Source: an uncultured Clostridia bacterium (GTDB lineage: Bacteria > Bacillota > Clostridia > Oscillospirales > Acutalibacteraceae). Taken from it: a stretch of DNA of 7,997 nucleotides. The stretch lies in NCBI GenBank assembly GCA_937895645.1, contig CALBKQ010000043.1, positions 1-7,997 of the forward strand, given 5' to 3'. A program made the position numbers and the translations under genes. How positions within the stretch are numbered: position 1 is the stretch's first letter; each line of letters begins with the position of its first letter. Below the pieces are notes generated by a model. The model did no database searches. It saw only the letters and a list, made by a program, of their open reading frames with translations, and was not told where the DNA came from. Positions 1-7,997 of this stretch are shown piece after piece.

Positions 1-7
1 AAGGTGA
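1..7 (+). promoter_or_regulatory. Ribosome binding site of the GH27-like gene; decides its start
   Basis: AAGGTGA matches the anti-Shine-Dalgarno sequence and lies 5 bases before the ATG at 13. A GTG at 4-6 is in the same frame, but it sits inside this site and would have no ribosome binding site of its own in the window, so ATG 13 is preferred. Any promoter lies to the left of the window. Confidence 0.75.
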
Positions 8-12
8 TTTCT

Positions 13-1305
13 ATGGATAAAAATAAATATGCAAAAACTCCTCCAATGGGGTGGAATAGTTGGGATTGCTATGGTGCTGCCGTTAACGAAGAACAGTTAC
101 TTGGCAATGCCCAGTATATGGCAAAATATCTTAAAGATTATGGTTGGCAATATGTAGTTTGCGATATTCAATGGTATGAGCCAAAAGCAAAAAATAACGA
201 TTACAATAATTTTACAGAGCTTTGTATGGACGAATATTCTCGTCTTATCCCTGCTGAAAATCGTTTTCCATCATCTGCAAACGGACAGGGCTTTAAGCCT
301 ATTGCCGACAAAATTCACGATATTGGGCTTAAATTCGGTATCCACATTATGCGTGGTATTCCTCGTCAGGCAGTCCATCAGAATACAAAAATTTTAGGTA
401 GCGATAAAACTGCCCGTCAGGTTGCACATCATTTTTCAGTTTGCCCTTGGAATACGGATATGTATGGTATGTACACTTGTGAGGGTGCGCAGGCTTACTA
501 TGATAGTATTTTCCAAATGTACGCAAAATGGGGCATTGACTTTGTTAAGGTAGATGATATCTGTGTTACAGAATTTCGCAAATGGGACAATCCTTACTCT
601 GCCCGTGAAGAAGTTGAAATGATTAGAAAAGCGATTGATAAAACAGGTCGTGATATTGTACTCAGCCTTTCACCAGGACCTGCTGAGTTATCAGTAGCTG
701 ACCATTTATGCGAATATGCTAATATGTGGCGTCTTACAGGCGATTTCTGGGACTGGTGGGACAAACTCTATGAAATGTTTGATAAGTGTGAAAAATGGGC
801 ACCTTTCGTAAGAGAAGGCTGTTGGCCTGATTGTGATATGTTACCATTAGGCAATATTTCAAGAAATGGCACTTGTCACGGACCGCAAGACAGATATACC
901 CAGTTTACAAAAGACGAACAAATTACTCTTATGACTTTATGGTCAATATTCCGTTCACCTTTAATGTTTGGTGGCGAAATGAGAAATAATGACGAGTGGG
1001 CTCTCTCACTTATGACTAACGAAGAAGTAATTGATGTAAATCAGAATTCGTTTAATGGGAAACAAGCATATCGTGATGCGAACACAATTATCTGGACTGC
1101 AACCTCATCAGATAATAAGCCACTTGTCGCAGTGTTTAACGTATCAAACCATGATGCTGAAATCACGGTCGATTTGACAAAACTCAATTTAACAGGTGAG
1201 TACATACTTCGTGATTTATGGGCAAAAGCAAATATAGAAAAAGTAACAGATAAATTCACTTGTAGTGTAAAAACTCATGGCGCAAAACTCTATAAATTGA
1301 AATAA
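13..1305 (+). CDS. GH27-like glycoside hydrolase (alpha-galactosidase family), cytoplasmic
   Basis: A 430-residue retaining alpha-glycosidase of the GH27/melibiase clan, expected to remove terminal alpha-linked sugars from oligosaccharides. The TPPMGWNSW family signature is at residues 9-17. A (beta/alpha)8 barrel runs to about residue 340, followed by a short C-terminal beta domain typical of GH27. By eye, the nucleophile is D181 in K179-V-D181-D-I-C, and the acid/base is D244 in W239-R-L-T-G-D244. W271-P-D-C-D-M corresponds to the family's WNDPDM. Several sugar-contact positions are unusual: D51-I52-Q-W replaces the Asp-Asp pair (D-D-C-W), H111 sits where a Tyr is usual, and S220 in SLSPG replaces the Glu of C-E-W. 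Galactose specificity is therefore uncertain. There is no signal peptide, membrane segment, dockerin or carbohydrate-binding module, so it probably acts in the cytoplasm on imported sugars. ATG 13 is chosen for its ribosome binding site and because the signature then lies near the N terminus, as in the family. The family call is firm; the substrate is not. Confidence 0.9.
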   Translation: MDKNKYAKTPPMGWNSWDCYGAAVNEEQLLGNAQYMAKYLKDYGWQYVVCDIQWYEPKAKNNDYNNFTELCMDEYSRLIPAENRFPSSANGQGFKPIADKIHDIGLKFGIHIMRGIPRQAVHQNTKILGSDKTARQVAHHFSVCPWNTDMYGMYTCEGAQAYYDSIFQMYAKWGIDFVKVDDICVTEFRKWDNPYSAREEVEMIRKAIDKTGRDIVLSLSPGPAELSVADHLCEYANMWRLTGDFWDWWDKLYEMFDKCEKWAPFVREGCWPDCDMLPLGNISRNGTCHGPQDRYTQFTKDEQITLMTLWSIFRSPLMFGGEMRNNDEWALSLMTNEEVIDVNQNSFNGKQAYRDANTIIWTATSSDNKPLVAVFNVSNHDAEITVDLTKLNLTGEYILRDLWAKANIEKVTDKFTCSVKTHGAKLYKLK

Positions 1306-1306
1306 T

Positions 1307-1312
1307 AAAGGA
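1307..1312 (+). promoter_or_regulatory. Ribosome binding site of addB
   Basis: AAAGGA lies 9 bases before the addB ATG at 1322, in the 16-base gap after the TAA of the hydrolase gene (1303-1305). The gap has no hairpin or T-run, so no terminator separates the two genes. The site is a weaker match than the one in front of addA. Confidence 0.65.
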
Positions 1313-1321
1313 ATAAAATAA

Positions 1322-4300
1322 ATGCTCAACATTATTACAGGTCGTACTGGTAGCGGTAAAACCCGTTACATACGTAACCTTGCAACAGAAATTGCAAAAA
1401 ATGAAAGTGGAAAAGTCATAATAATTGTTCCCGACCAGTTTTCTTTTGAAACTGAAAGAGGAATGTTAGAATTATTAGGCAACGAAAAAATCAATAATAT
1501 TGAGTTTTTAAGCTTTTCGCGTATTGCTGAAAGGCTTTTGCGTGATTACGGAAAAATCACTAAAAAGTCTGCTGATGATGCTACAAGAGCAGTGCTTATG
1601 AGTATGGCTATTGAGTCATTACAGGATAAACTTGTTTATTACAAAAAATATCAGAAAAATCCGTTACTTATAAATGAACTTTTAAGTTTTAACAACGAAC
1701 TTAAAACTTGTTGTATCACTATTGATCAACTTGCTGAAACTGCAGAAAAAGTGAAAAAACCTACTTTTGCGAAAAAACTCAGTGAGTTGTCAATTATATT
1801 CCAGTGTTATGACAGTCTTATGAGCAATACTTTCCACGACGATTCACTTAACCTTGATTTGTTTGCAGATTTACTTTATGAAGTACCGTATTTCAAAGGC
1901 AAAACTGTATTTGTTGACGCTTTTACTTGGTTTTCAGCACAAGAGCATAAAGTACTTGAACGTATTATTGCAACTGCTGATGATGTGTATATTACATTTT
2001 GTTGTGATACTGTACGCAATAATGGTGAATACGAACTTTTTTACAACGCAATGTGCGAAATAAGAAAACTACGTGCCACAGCAAATCGCGTTAATGTAAA
2101 AGTTGCACCTGAAAAGATTTTGTATGCTGATAAAGCGTATAAAACAGATGCACTTAATTTCCTTGAAGAAAATATTTTTGATATTACAGATAGTCAATTT
2201 GAAACGGAGTGTGACTCAATCGCACTAGTGCCCTGCCGCAATAAAAATGACGAGTGTGATTTTGTTGCAGCAGAAATCAAAAGACTTGTTCGTGAAGAAA
2301 ATTACAGATATCGTGATATTGCAGTTATTGAACGTACTCAGGATACATACAAAAAACAGTTAATGTCATCATTCAGAAAATATGGTATTGACTGTTTTCC
2401 TGATAATCGTCAACCAATCCTTGCCCAACCTTTAATGGCATTTATGTTGTCATTATTTGATATTTTAACTGAAGGCTTTAACTCCGAATACGTTTTAAGA
2501 TTTCTCAAAACTGGTCTTTATGGTTTTACTATTGAAGAAATTTCACTCATAGAAGACTATGTTCTTATGTGGAGAACAAAACAATCGGAATGGAAAAATG
2601 AATGGACGGGTAACCCTGAAGGGTTTGGCGTTGAATTTAATGAGTATTCAGAAGAAAAACTGAAAAAAATAAATGACTTACGAGCAAAAATTGTAGGTCC
2701 TATTGTTGCACTTAAAAATAAGATAATAGGAACAAACGGTGAAACCATTTCCCGTGAATTATTTGCGTTTTTAAGAAATACAGGTGTTGATAATAACCTC
2801 AAAAATTTCACAACCCAATTACTTAATAGTGGAGAAGATGATTTAGCGCTTGAGCAAGGTAAAATCTGGCGTATTCTTACTGAAATTCTTGACAGCCTTT
2901 GTTCAGCAACTGGGGAAAGTGCAATAACTCTTAATCGCTATCGTGAGTTGTTTGAAATTATTGTGTCAACAAAAGATATCGGTCAAATTCCAAACGGAGT
3001 TGACGAGGTAATTATAGGTAGTGCTGACAGAATTAAATCTACAGCACCAAAAGCGGTGTTTATTGTAGGTGCTAATGCAGGTGTATTCCCTGTAACAAGT
3101 TCAAGTGGTGCCATACTTAATGATACTGAACGCTGTGAACTTCAATCAAACGGTGTTGATATAATTTCAAACCTTGCATATAACAGTGTTCTTGAAAAGT
3201 TTATTGCTTATCGTGCAATGACTTTGGCAACTGACAAATTATATGTGTCATACAGTAGTGTTGACAGTAAAGCCGAGGCGTTATCACCATCAGAGTTAGT
3301 GTTTGAAATTAATCGACTTTATGACGACAGAATTAAAGTTATAACACCTGATTCACTAAGCCTTATTGAAAGTCGTAAAACTGCATTTTCAGCCCTTGCA
3401 AGTGAAGTAAATCAAAACTCAACACTAGGTTCAACCTTGTATGAGTATTTTGAAAATGACGGTTCACATGAAGAACTTAATATGCTGGAGAAGTTGAGCA
3501 AAAAAGAATTTAAGATTAAAGATAGTGAACTTGCAACTGAACTTTTTGGTAAGAGTATGTATATTTCTGCATCAAAAACAGAAAAGTTTTATCAGTGTCC
3601 TTTCAGCTATTTCTGTGAATACGGTATAAAAGCTCAACCAAGACGCGAAGCACAAATGGACCCTGCACAGACAGGTACGCTTATACACGAAGTCCTTGAA
3701 ATATTTCTTAAAGAAAACCCTAAAGATAAGTTTATTGAATTTACAGCAGATGAAGTAAAGGAAAAGGTAAATAAAATCATTGATAATTATGTTGCCGAAA
3801 AACTTAGCGGATACGAAAATCAACCAAAATCTTTCGTTAGAACAATGACACTTCTTAAAGAGCGTTCGCTGAAACTTGTTATGCAGCTTATTGACGAATT
3901 TTCAAACTGTGAGTTTGTTCCTGTAAACTTTGAATTAAGCATAAATAATGATGGTGATATTCTGCCATATCTTATCGACTTAGATAACGGTGGAACAGTT
4001 AAAATTATTGGTAAAGTTGACCGTGTTGATACTTACAGTACACCTGATAATACTTTTGTGCGTATTGTTGACTATAAAACAGGTGGAAAAATATTTGATT
4101 TAGGTGAAGTGTTTGCAGGTCTTAATATGCAAATGCTTATATACCTTTTTGCAATCTGGCAGAATGGCGAGGAATTATATAAAAATGTTACTCCTGCAGG
4201 TATTTTCTATTTTCAGGCAAAAACTTCAAGAGCAACTGAAAATAAAAATCTCAGCAGACACTCTGACAAAACTGTAATCAATAAAAGTCTTAAAGATAAG

Positions 4301-4663
4301 TTCCGTATGAGTGGTATGGTGCTTAATAATATTGATGTAATAACTGCAATGGAAAAGAACGCAGAGGGTGTTTATATTCCTGCTGTAATCAATGATGACG
4401 GTTCAGTTTCAGGTAATGTTATTTCACTTAAGTCTATAGAAAGGCTTAAAAACAAAGTAAATGAACTTATAAAAGAAATGGCAAACGATTTGCAAAGTGG
4501 TGTAATCCGTGCATTGCCCACTGAAGATGGTTGTAGATACTGTAACTATAAAGACGTTTGCAGACGAGAAAGCACTGACCCCGTAAGAGAGTTTGACTCT
4601 CTTGATTTTCAGGATGCAGTTTCAATGTTGGGAGGTGACGATGATGAGCAGAAATTGGACTGA
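1322..4663 (+). CDS. addB: ATP-dependent helicase/deoxyribonuclease subunit B (AddB)
   Basis: A complete 1113-residue AddB, close to the Bacillus subtilis length of about 1,166. With AddA it forms the cytoplasmic helicase-nuclease that resects double-strand breaks. AddB scans for the Chi sequence and cuts one strand, leaving a 3' tail for RecA. An N-terminal Walker A, GRTGSGKT (residues 7-14), is followed by VPDQ (36-39), typical of AddB. The motif II region reads V198-D-A-F rather than DExx, consistent with the inactive helicase core of this subunit. VFIVGANAGVFP (579-590) is a typical RecC/AddB-like segment. The C-terminal RecB-family nuclease shows GTLIH (785-789), GKVDRVD (897-903) and VDYKTG, with D917 and K919 as catalytic residues. 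The four cysteines of the 4Fe-4S staple are present: C759, then C1071-x2-C1074-x5-C1080, with spacing like that of B. subtilis. The start has AAAGGA upstream and places Walker A at the expected position. The last 20-23 bases overlap addA. No frameshift or missing key residue is seen. Confidence 0.97.
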   Translation: MLNIITGRTGSGKTRYIRNLATEIAKNESGKVIIIVPDQFSFETERGMLELLGNEKINNIEFLSFSRIAERLLRDYGKITKKSADDATRAVLMSMAIESLQDKLVYYKKYQKNPLLINELLSFNNELKTCCITIDQLAETAEKVKKPTFAKKLSELSIIFQCYDSLMSNTFHDDSLNLDLFADLLYEVPYFKGKTVFVDAFTWFSAQEHKVLERIIATADDVYITFCCDTVRNNGEYELFYNAMCEIRKLRATANRVNVKVAPEKILYADKAYKTDALNFLEENIFDITDSQFETECDSIALVPCRNKNDECDFVAAEIKRLVREENYRYRDIAVIERTQDTYKKQLMSSFRKYGIDCFPDNRQPILAQPLMAFMLSLFDILTEGFNSEYVLRFLKTGLYGFTIEEISLIEDYVLMWRTKQSEWKNEWTGNPEGFGVEFNEYSEEKLKKINDLRAKIVGPIVALKNKIIGTNGETISRELFAFLRNTGVDNNLKNFTTQLLNSGEDDLALEQGKIWRILTEILDSLCSATGESAITLNRYRELFEIIVSTKDIGQIPNGVDEVIIGSADRIKSTAPKAVFIVGANAGVFPVTSSSGAILNDTERCELQSNGVDIISNLAYNSVLEKFIAYRAMTLATDKLYVSYSSVDSKAEALSPSELVFEINRLYDDRIKVITPDSLSLIESRKTAFSALASEVNQNSTLGSTLYEYFENDGSHEELNMLEKLSKKEFKIKDSELATELFGKSMYISASKTEKFYQCPFSYFCEYGIKAQPRREAQMDPAQTGTLIHEVLEIFLKENPKDKFIEFTADEVKEKVNKIIDNYVAEKLSGYENQPKSFVRTMTLLKERSLKLVMQLIDEFSNCEFVPVNFELSINNDGDILPYLIDLDNGGTVKIIGKVDRVDTYSTPDNTFVRIVDYKTGGKIFDLGEVFAGLNMQMLIYLFAIWQNGEELYKNVTPAGIFYFQAKTSRATENKNLSRHSDKTVINKSLKDKFRMSGMVLNNIDVITAMEKNAEGVYIPAVINDDGSVSGNVISLKSIERLKNKVNELIKEMANDLQSGVIRALPTEDGCRYCNYKDVCRRESTDPVREFDSLDFQDAVSMLGGDDDEQKLD
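4631..4638 (+). promoter_or_regulatory. Strong ribosome binding site of addA, inside the end of addB
   Basis: GGAGGTGA is a near-perfect Shine-Dalgarno sequence embedded in the last codons of addB. It serves a tandem ATG-ATG at 4641 and 4644. Counted from the end of GGAGG, spacing is 5 bases to the first ATG and 8 to the second. The second spacing is nearer the usual optimum, so addA could start at either. The stop of addB (4661-4663) lies just downstream, an arrangement that favours coupled translation. Confidence 0.8.
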
Positions 4664-7600
4664 TGCCCAACGCAAAGCGATAAATTCAAGAAATGGTAGT
4701 GTGCTTGTATCTGCTGCGGCAGGTTCAGGTAAAACTGCTGTGCTTGTTGAACGCGTTATTCAGCGTATCATTGATAAAAACAATCCTACAAATGTTGAAA
4801 ATATTCTTGTTGTAACATTTACAAAAGCAGCTGCAGGTGAAATGCTTGAGCGAATTTCAAAATCCCTTGATGACTTAATCAGAGAAAACCCAGCTGACAC
4901 GTTTCTTAAAAGACAAAAAATGTTTTTACCAAGTGCAAATATCTGTACTATTGACAGCTTCTGTAATAAGGTTGTAAAAGATAACTGTCAGCTTTTAGAT
5001 GTTTCACCTGACTTTACAATGCTTGAGCAGAATGAACTAAGCCTTCTTGAAAATGATATCGTCAACGAAATTCTTGAAGAAGTTTATGGTGATAACACTC
5101 CCGAGTCAAATGCACTTCTTGAACTTTTTACAAACGGTAAAAATGATATAAATCTTATCAGTTCAATTTTCAAGATTTACAAATTTTCTGTATCATCTGC
5201 AAATCCAAATAAATGGATTGAAGACCATTTTGCATATTATTTTGAAGATGTTCCTGTTGAACAGACAATCTGGGGTAAATATTCTCTTGAGAGAGTAAAA
5301 GCAATCCTTGAATATGTACTCGTTAAATGCGATAAAATCCTTATTGATGCTGGTGACGATAACAAAGTTGGCGTTACTGCAAGAAATAGTATAATCGGTG
5401 CAGTTACCGATATGAAATATGTACTTGATTTAATCAATAAGGGTGGCAAATGGGACGATATAAAAAATATTATTGATAACCTTAAAATAAATGGTTTCGG
5501 TAGTTTCAAATCAGCCGAAAAAGATGATTTGTATTATGAAATTTCAGGAAGAACAAAAGCATTAACAAAAGATTTTGCAAGTCTTTCATCAATTATGACT
5601 TGCTATTCAGAAGACTTCAAAAAAGATATAGAATATCTTCGCCCTATAATACTTGCATTCAAAAATTGTGTGCTTAAATTTTCGCAGAGACTTGAAGAAG
5701 TTAAAAAAGAAAAGAATGCCTATGATTATTCGGATATTCTTCATATGGCATTAGAACTTCTTGTTAATGAAAATCCTGACGGCACATACAACAAAACACA
5801 ACTTGCAACTGAAATGTCAGAAAAATATGATGAGATTTTAATTGACGAGTTTCAGGATACTAACGAAGCTCAGGATACTCTTTTTAATGCAATATCAAAA
5901 AATGGGTCAAATCTGTTTATGGTAGGTGATGTGAAACAAAGCATCTATCGTTTTCGTCACGCTATGCCTGAAATCTTTATGGGTTATAAAGATAGATACC
6001 CAGATTATGACGAAAACGAAGATAACTATCCGGCAAAAATTATGCTTGATAAAAACTTCCGTAGCCGTCAGGGTATTGTTGAAGGGGTAAACTTCTTCTT
6101 CGATTTCCTTATGACTCGTAAAATGGGTGATATTGACTATAAAAATGGTGATGGTTTAGTGTCGGGTGCAGACTTCTCTGAAACTGATAATAAAGATGTT
6201 CACTTACATATTGTTGAAGGTATGCACCCTAAAAAGTCGAACTTTGGCTCTGAAATTGCCTATGTGGGTAAAACTATTAAAGACCTTGTTGAAAGTGGTA
6301 TGACCGTTGGCAATAGTGGTAAAGAAAGACCAATCAAATATAGTGATATCTGTATTCTTGCCCGAAAACTTAGCAGTAAGGCAGAAACTATTGTAAGAGG
6401 TCTTGCTGAAATGGGCGTACCTGCCCATTTTGAAAAGAAAATGGGATTTTTTGATAACCCTGAAATCGTTACAATGATTTCACTTCTCAATGTTATTGAT
6501 AATCCTGTTCAGGACGTACCTCTTATTTCAGTAATGCTTTCACCAATGTTTCCGTTTACTGAAGATGACTTGGCAAGTATGCGTTGTAAAAACAGAAAGG
6601 GCTCAATTTATGAGTTGCTTAAAGATAATTATGAAACTGATAACAGCGTAAAATATTTTCTTGATACAATTTATCAACTTCGTATGCTATCTGTGACTCT
6701 TGGTGTTGGTGAACTTATAAGACGCACTCTTGAAATGACATCTTACGACAGCGTTGTGGGTGCTATGGAAAATGGTGAAAAACATATTCTTAATCTGCAA
6801 CTTTTAATTGACTACGCAGAGAAGTTTGAATCCAACGGTGGTCATGGATTATCAGGATTTATCAGGTATGTTGATAAACTTCGTAAAAATCAGTTTGATT
6901 TGGACGAGTCAACTTTAGTCAGTGAAAATGATGACGCAGTAAGACTTATGACAATCCATGGAAGTAAAGGACTTGAATATCCTGTTGTATTTGTTATGGA
7001 TTGCACAGAGAGTTTCGGCGGCAGGGGAGGTGCCAAAACTATTGTCGACAGAACAATGGGTATTGGTACAATCTGCTACGATAAAGAGAGAAATATTGAG
7101 TTCAAAACTCAACCTTATGCAACAGTAAAACTTAAAAATCATCTTGAAGAATTAAGTGAAGAAATTAGAATTTATTATGTTGCAATGACGAGAGCGCGAG
7201 AGAAACTATATATCACAGGTAATCTTTATAAGCCTGAAAGTAAAATAAAAGAGATTTACGATAGATTTTACACAGGCGATGAAGACAATTCAGTTGCTTT
7301 GTCTCTTGCAAGTAATTTCTTGCAGTGGTCAATTCTTACAGCAATTCAGCACCCATCTGCATATAAAATGCGTAAAGAATTGGGCATTATGAATTGCAAT
7401 TCAAGAAGTACTGACAGTAAAATTGATTTTGCTATTGTTCAACCACCTGAATTTTTAGGAATTACTGAAGCAGAAGAAGTAGAAAAAGCATCTGTTGATA
7501 AATCAATGCTAGACACTATCAACAGAAAGGTAAGTTATAAATACCCTTATGCTGATTTTGCAAGTATGCCTATTAAGTATTCTGCTTCTCGTGTTGACGA

Positions 7601-7997
7601 AAACGCAGGTGTGCTTTATGTTGCAACTGAAAACCCTGCATTTTTGGGCAAAGATGAACTTACCCCTGCACAGCGTGGTACTCTCGCTCATAGATTCCTT
7701 GAAAAGTGTGATTTTGCTCTTGCTGAAGAAAGTGTTAAGAATGAAATCATAAGACTTAAAACTAACGGTGTGTTTACTGAAAATGAGGCGGATGCTATAA
7801 ACATCACTTCAATTAAAAACTTTATTGCAAGCGACTTGTTTGTTCGCATTAAATCTGCCGAAAAATTTGTCCGTGAAAAACAGTTTACAATGACTGCACC
7901 ACTTTCGTTTGTCCGTAAGGATTTACCGGATGGTGCCGAGAATGAAAGCGTTGTACTTCAGGGTATTATGGATGGTCTTATAATCAACGGTAATACG
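4641..7997 (+). CDS. addA: ATP-dependent helicase/nuclease subunit A (AddA), 3' end cut by the window
   Basis: The reading frame is open from ATG 4641 to the last base, giving 1119 residues without a stop; B. subtilis AddA has about 1,232, so roughly 100 are probably missing. AddA is the UvrD-like 3'-5' motor of AddAB and carries its own nuclease domain. Superfamily 1 motifs appear in order: Q motif T-D-A-Q10; Walker A AAAGSGKT (25-32, K31); motif Ia VTFTKAAAGEM (58-68); YDYSD (361-365); motif II DEFQDT (402-407); motif III GDVKQSIYRFR (429-439); motif IV LDKNFRS (469-475); motif V MTIHGSKGLE (770-779); motif VI YYVAMTRARE (845-854, arginine finger region). All ATPase residues I can check are intact. 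The nuclease domain begins with GTLAH (1013-1017, H1017) and Q-G-I-M-D1111-G. The expected D-Y-K motif lies just beyond the edge, so nuclease activity cannot be confirmed here. The 20-23 base overlap with addB supports one transcript and a one-to-one complex. The start at 4644 is equally possible. Confidence 0.97.
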   Translation, partial: MMSRNWTDAQRKAINSRNGSVLVSAAAGSGKTAVLVERVIQRIIDKNNPTNVENILVVTFTKAAAGEMLERISKSLDDLIRENPADTFLKRQKMFLPSANICTIDSFCNKVVKDNCQLLDVSPDFTMLEQNELSLLENDIVNEILEEVYGDNTPESNALLELFTNGKNDINLISSIFKIYKFSVSSANPNKWIEDHFAYYFEDVPVEQTIWGKYSLERVKAILEYVLVKCDKILIDAGDDNKVGVTARNSIIGAVTDMKYVLDLINKGGKWDDIKNIIDNLKINGFGSFKSAEKDDLYYEISGRTKALTKDFASLSSIMTCYSEDFKKDIEYLRPIILAFKNCVLKFSQRLEEVKKEKNAYDYSDILHMALELLVNENPDGTYNKTQLATEMSEKYDEILIDEFQDTNEAQDTLFNAISKNGSNLFMVGDVKQSIYRFRHAMPEIFMGYKDRYPDYDENEDNYPAKIMLDKNFRSRQGIVEGVNFFFDFLMTRKMGDIDYKNGDGLVSGADFSETDNKDVHLHIVEGMHPKKSNFGSEIAYVGKTIKDLVESGMTVGNSGKERPIKYSDICILARKLSSKAETIVRGLAEMGVPAHFEKKMGFFDNPEIVTMISLLNVIDNPVQDVPLISVMLSPMFPFTEDDLASMRCKNRKGSIYELLKDNYETDNSVKYFLDTIYQLRMLSVTLGVGELIRRTLEMTSYDSVVGAMENGEKHILNLQLLIDYAEKFESNGGHGLSGFIRYVDKLRKNQFDLDESTLVSENDDAVRLMTIHGSKGLEYPVVFVMDCTESFGGRGGAKTIVDRTMGIGTICYDKERNIEFKTQPYATVKLKNHLEELSEEIRIYYVAMTRAREKLYITGNLYKPESKIKEIYDRFYTGDEDNSVALSLASNFLQWSILTAIQHPSAYKMRKELGIMNCNSRSTDSKIDFAIVQPPEFLGITEAEEVEKASVDKSMLDTINRKVSYKYPYADFASMPIKYSASRVDENAGVLYVATENPAFLGKDELTPAQRGTLAHRFLEKCDFALAEESVKNEIIRLKTNGVFTENEADAINITSIKNFIASDLFVRIKSAEKFVREKQFTMTAPLSFVRKDLPDGAENESVVLQGIMDGLIINGNT

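Noticed and set aside
4..12. GTG at 4 as the start of the hydrolase gene.
   Set aside because: The GTG is part of the Shine-Dalgarno sequence AAGGTGA; ATG 13 has proper spacing to it and gives the usual family N terminus.
1174..1206. TTGACA followed by TACATA, a possible internal promoter before addB.
   Set aside because: The spacer would be 21 bases, too long for a normal sigma-A promoter, and at 17 bases the -10 would be TGAGTA; it lies within the hydrolase coding region and is probably chance.
1352..1356. AGCGG, the B. subtilis Chi sequence, inside the addB Walker A codons; further copies at 3052-3056 and 3806-3810.
   Set aside because: A 5-base word is expected several times by chance in 8 kb, and the Chi sequence of this organism is unknown; the first copy is explained by Gly-Ser-Gly codons.
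2612..2625. Small inverted repeat AACCC-TGAA-GGGTT that could fold as a hairpin.
   Set aside because: It lies in the middle of addB coding sequence, has only a 5-base stem and no T-run after it; it is explained by the codons for N-P-E-G-F.
5237..5509. Minus-strand open frame of 90 codons, and several similar short frames on both strands elsewhere.
   Set aside because: They lie wholly within the hydrolase, addB or addA, show no recognisable protein features, and are shadows of the real genes.

Overview
The window holds three co-directional, tightly packed genes on the + strand and almost no non-coding DNA. The DNA is visibly AT-rich and uses standard stop codons. Its AddAB-type (not RecBCD) recombination nuclease, with strong GGAGG-like ribosome binding sites, points to a low-GC Gram-positive bacterium, most likely a gut or anaerobic clostridium (Bacillota, Ruminococcaceae/Lachnospiraceae-like). 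That placement is an inference from gene content and base composition, not from a marker gene.

Layout: (1) positions 13-1305, a complete cytoplasmic glycoside hydrolase of the alpha-galactosidase clan (GH27-like), whose substrate-binding residues differ from classical alpha-galactosidases; (2) positions 1322-4663, complete addB, the subunit with a degenerate helicase, an iron-sulfur-stapled nuclease domain and the Chi-scanning role; (3) positions 4641-7997, addA, the active helicase/nuclease subunit, which runs off the right edge just before its nuclease catalytic Asp-x-Lys motif. The first 12 bases hold the ribosome binding site of gene 1. A 16-base gap separates genes 1 and 2, and genes 2 and 3 overlap by 20-23 bases. 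No stretch over 300 bases lacks a gene.

How they work together: AddA and AddB form one heterodimer that resects double-strand DNA ends to a Chi-like sequence and prepares 3' tails for RecA. Their overlapping, coupled translation fits a one-to-one complex. The sugar hydrolase has no obvious functional link to DNA repair. It is probably an operon neighbour by transcription only, since I see no terminator or convincing promoter between it and addB.

I found no RNA genes, mobile elements, CRISPR arrays or phage features. I did not find a new biological system here. The points most worth a second look are the altered substrate pocket of the glycoside hydrolase and its placement directly in front of addBA.
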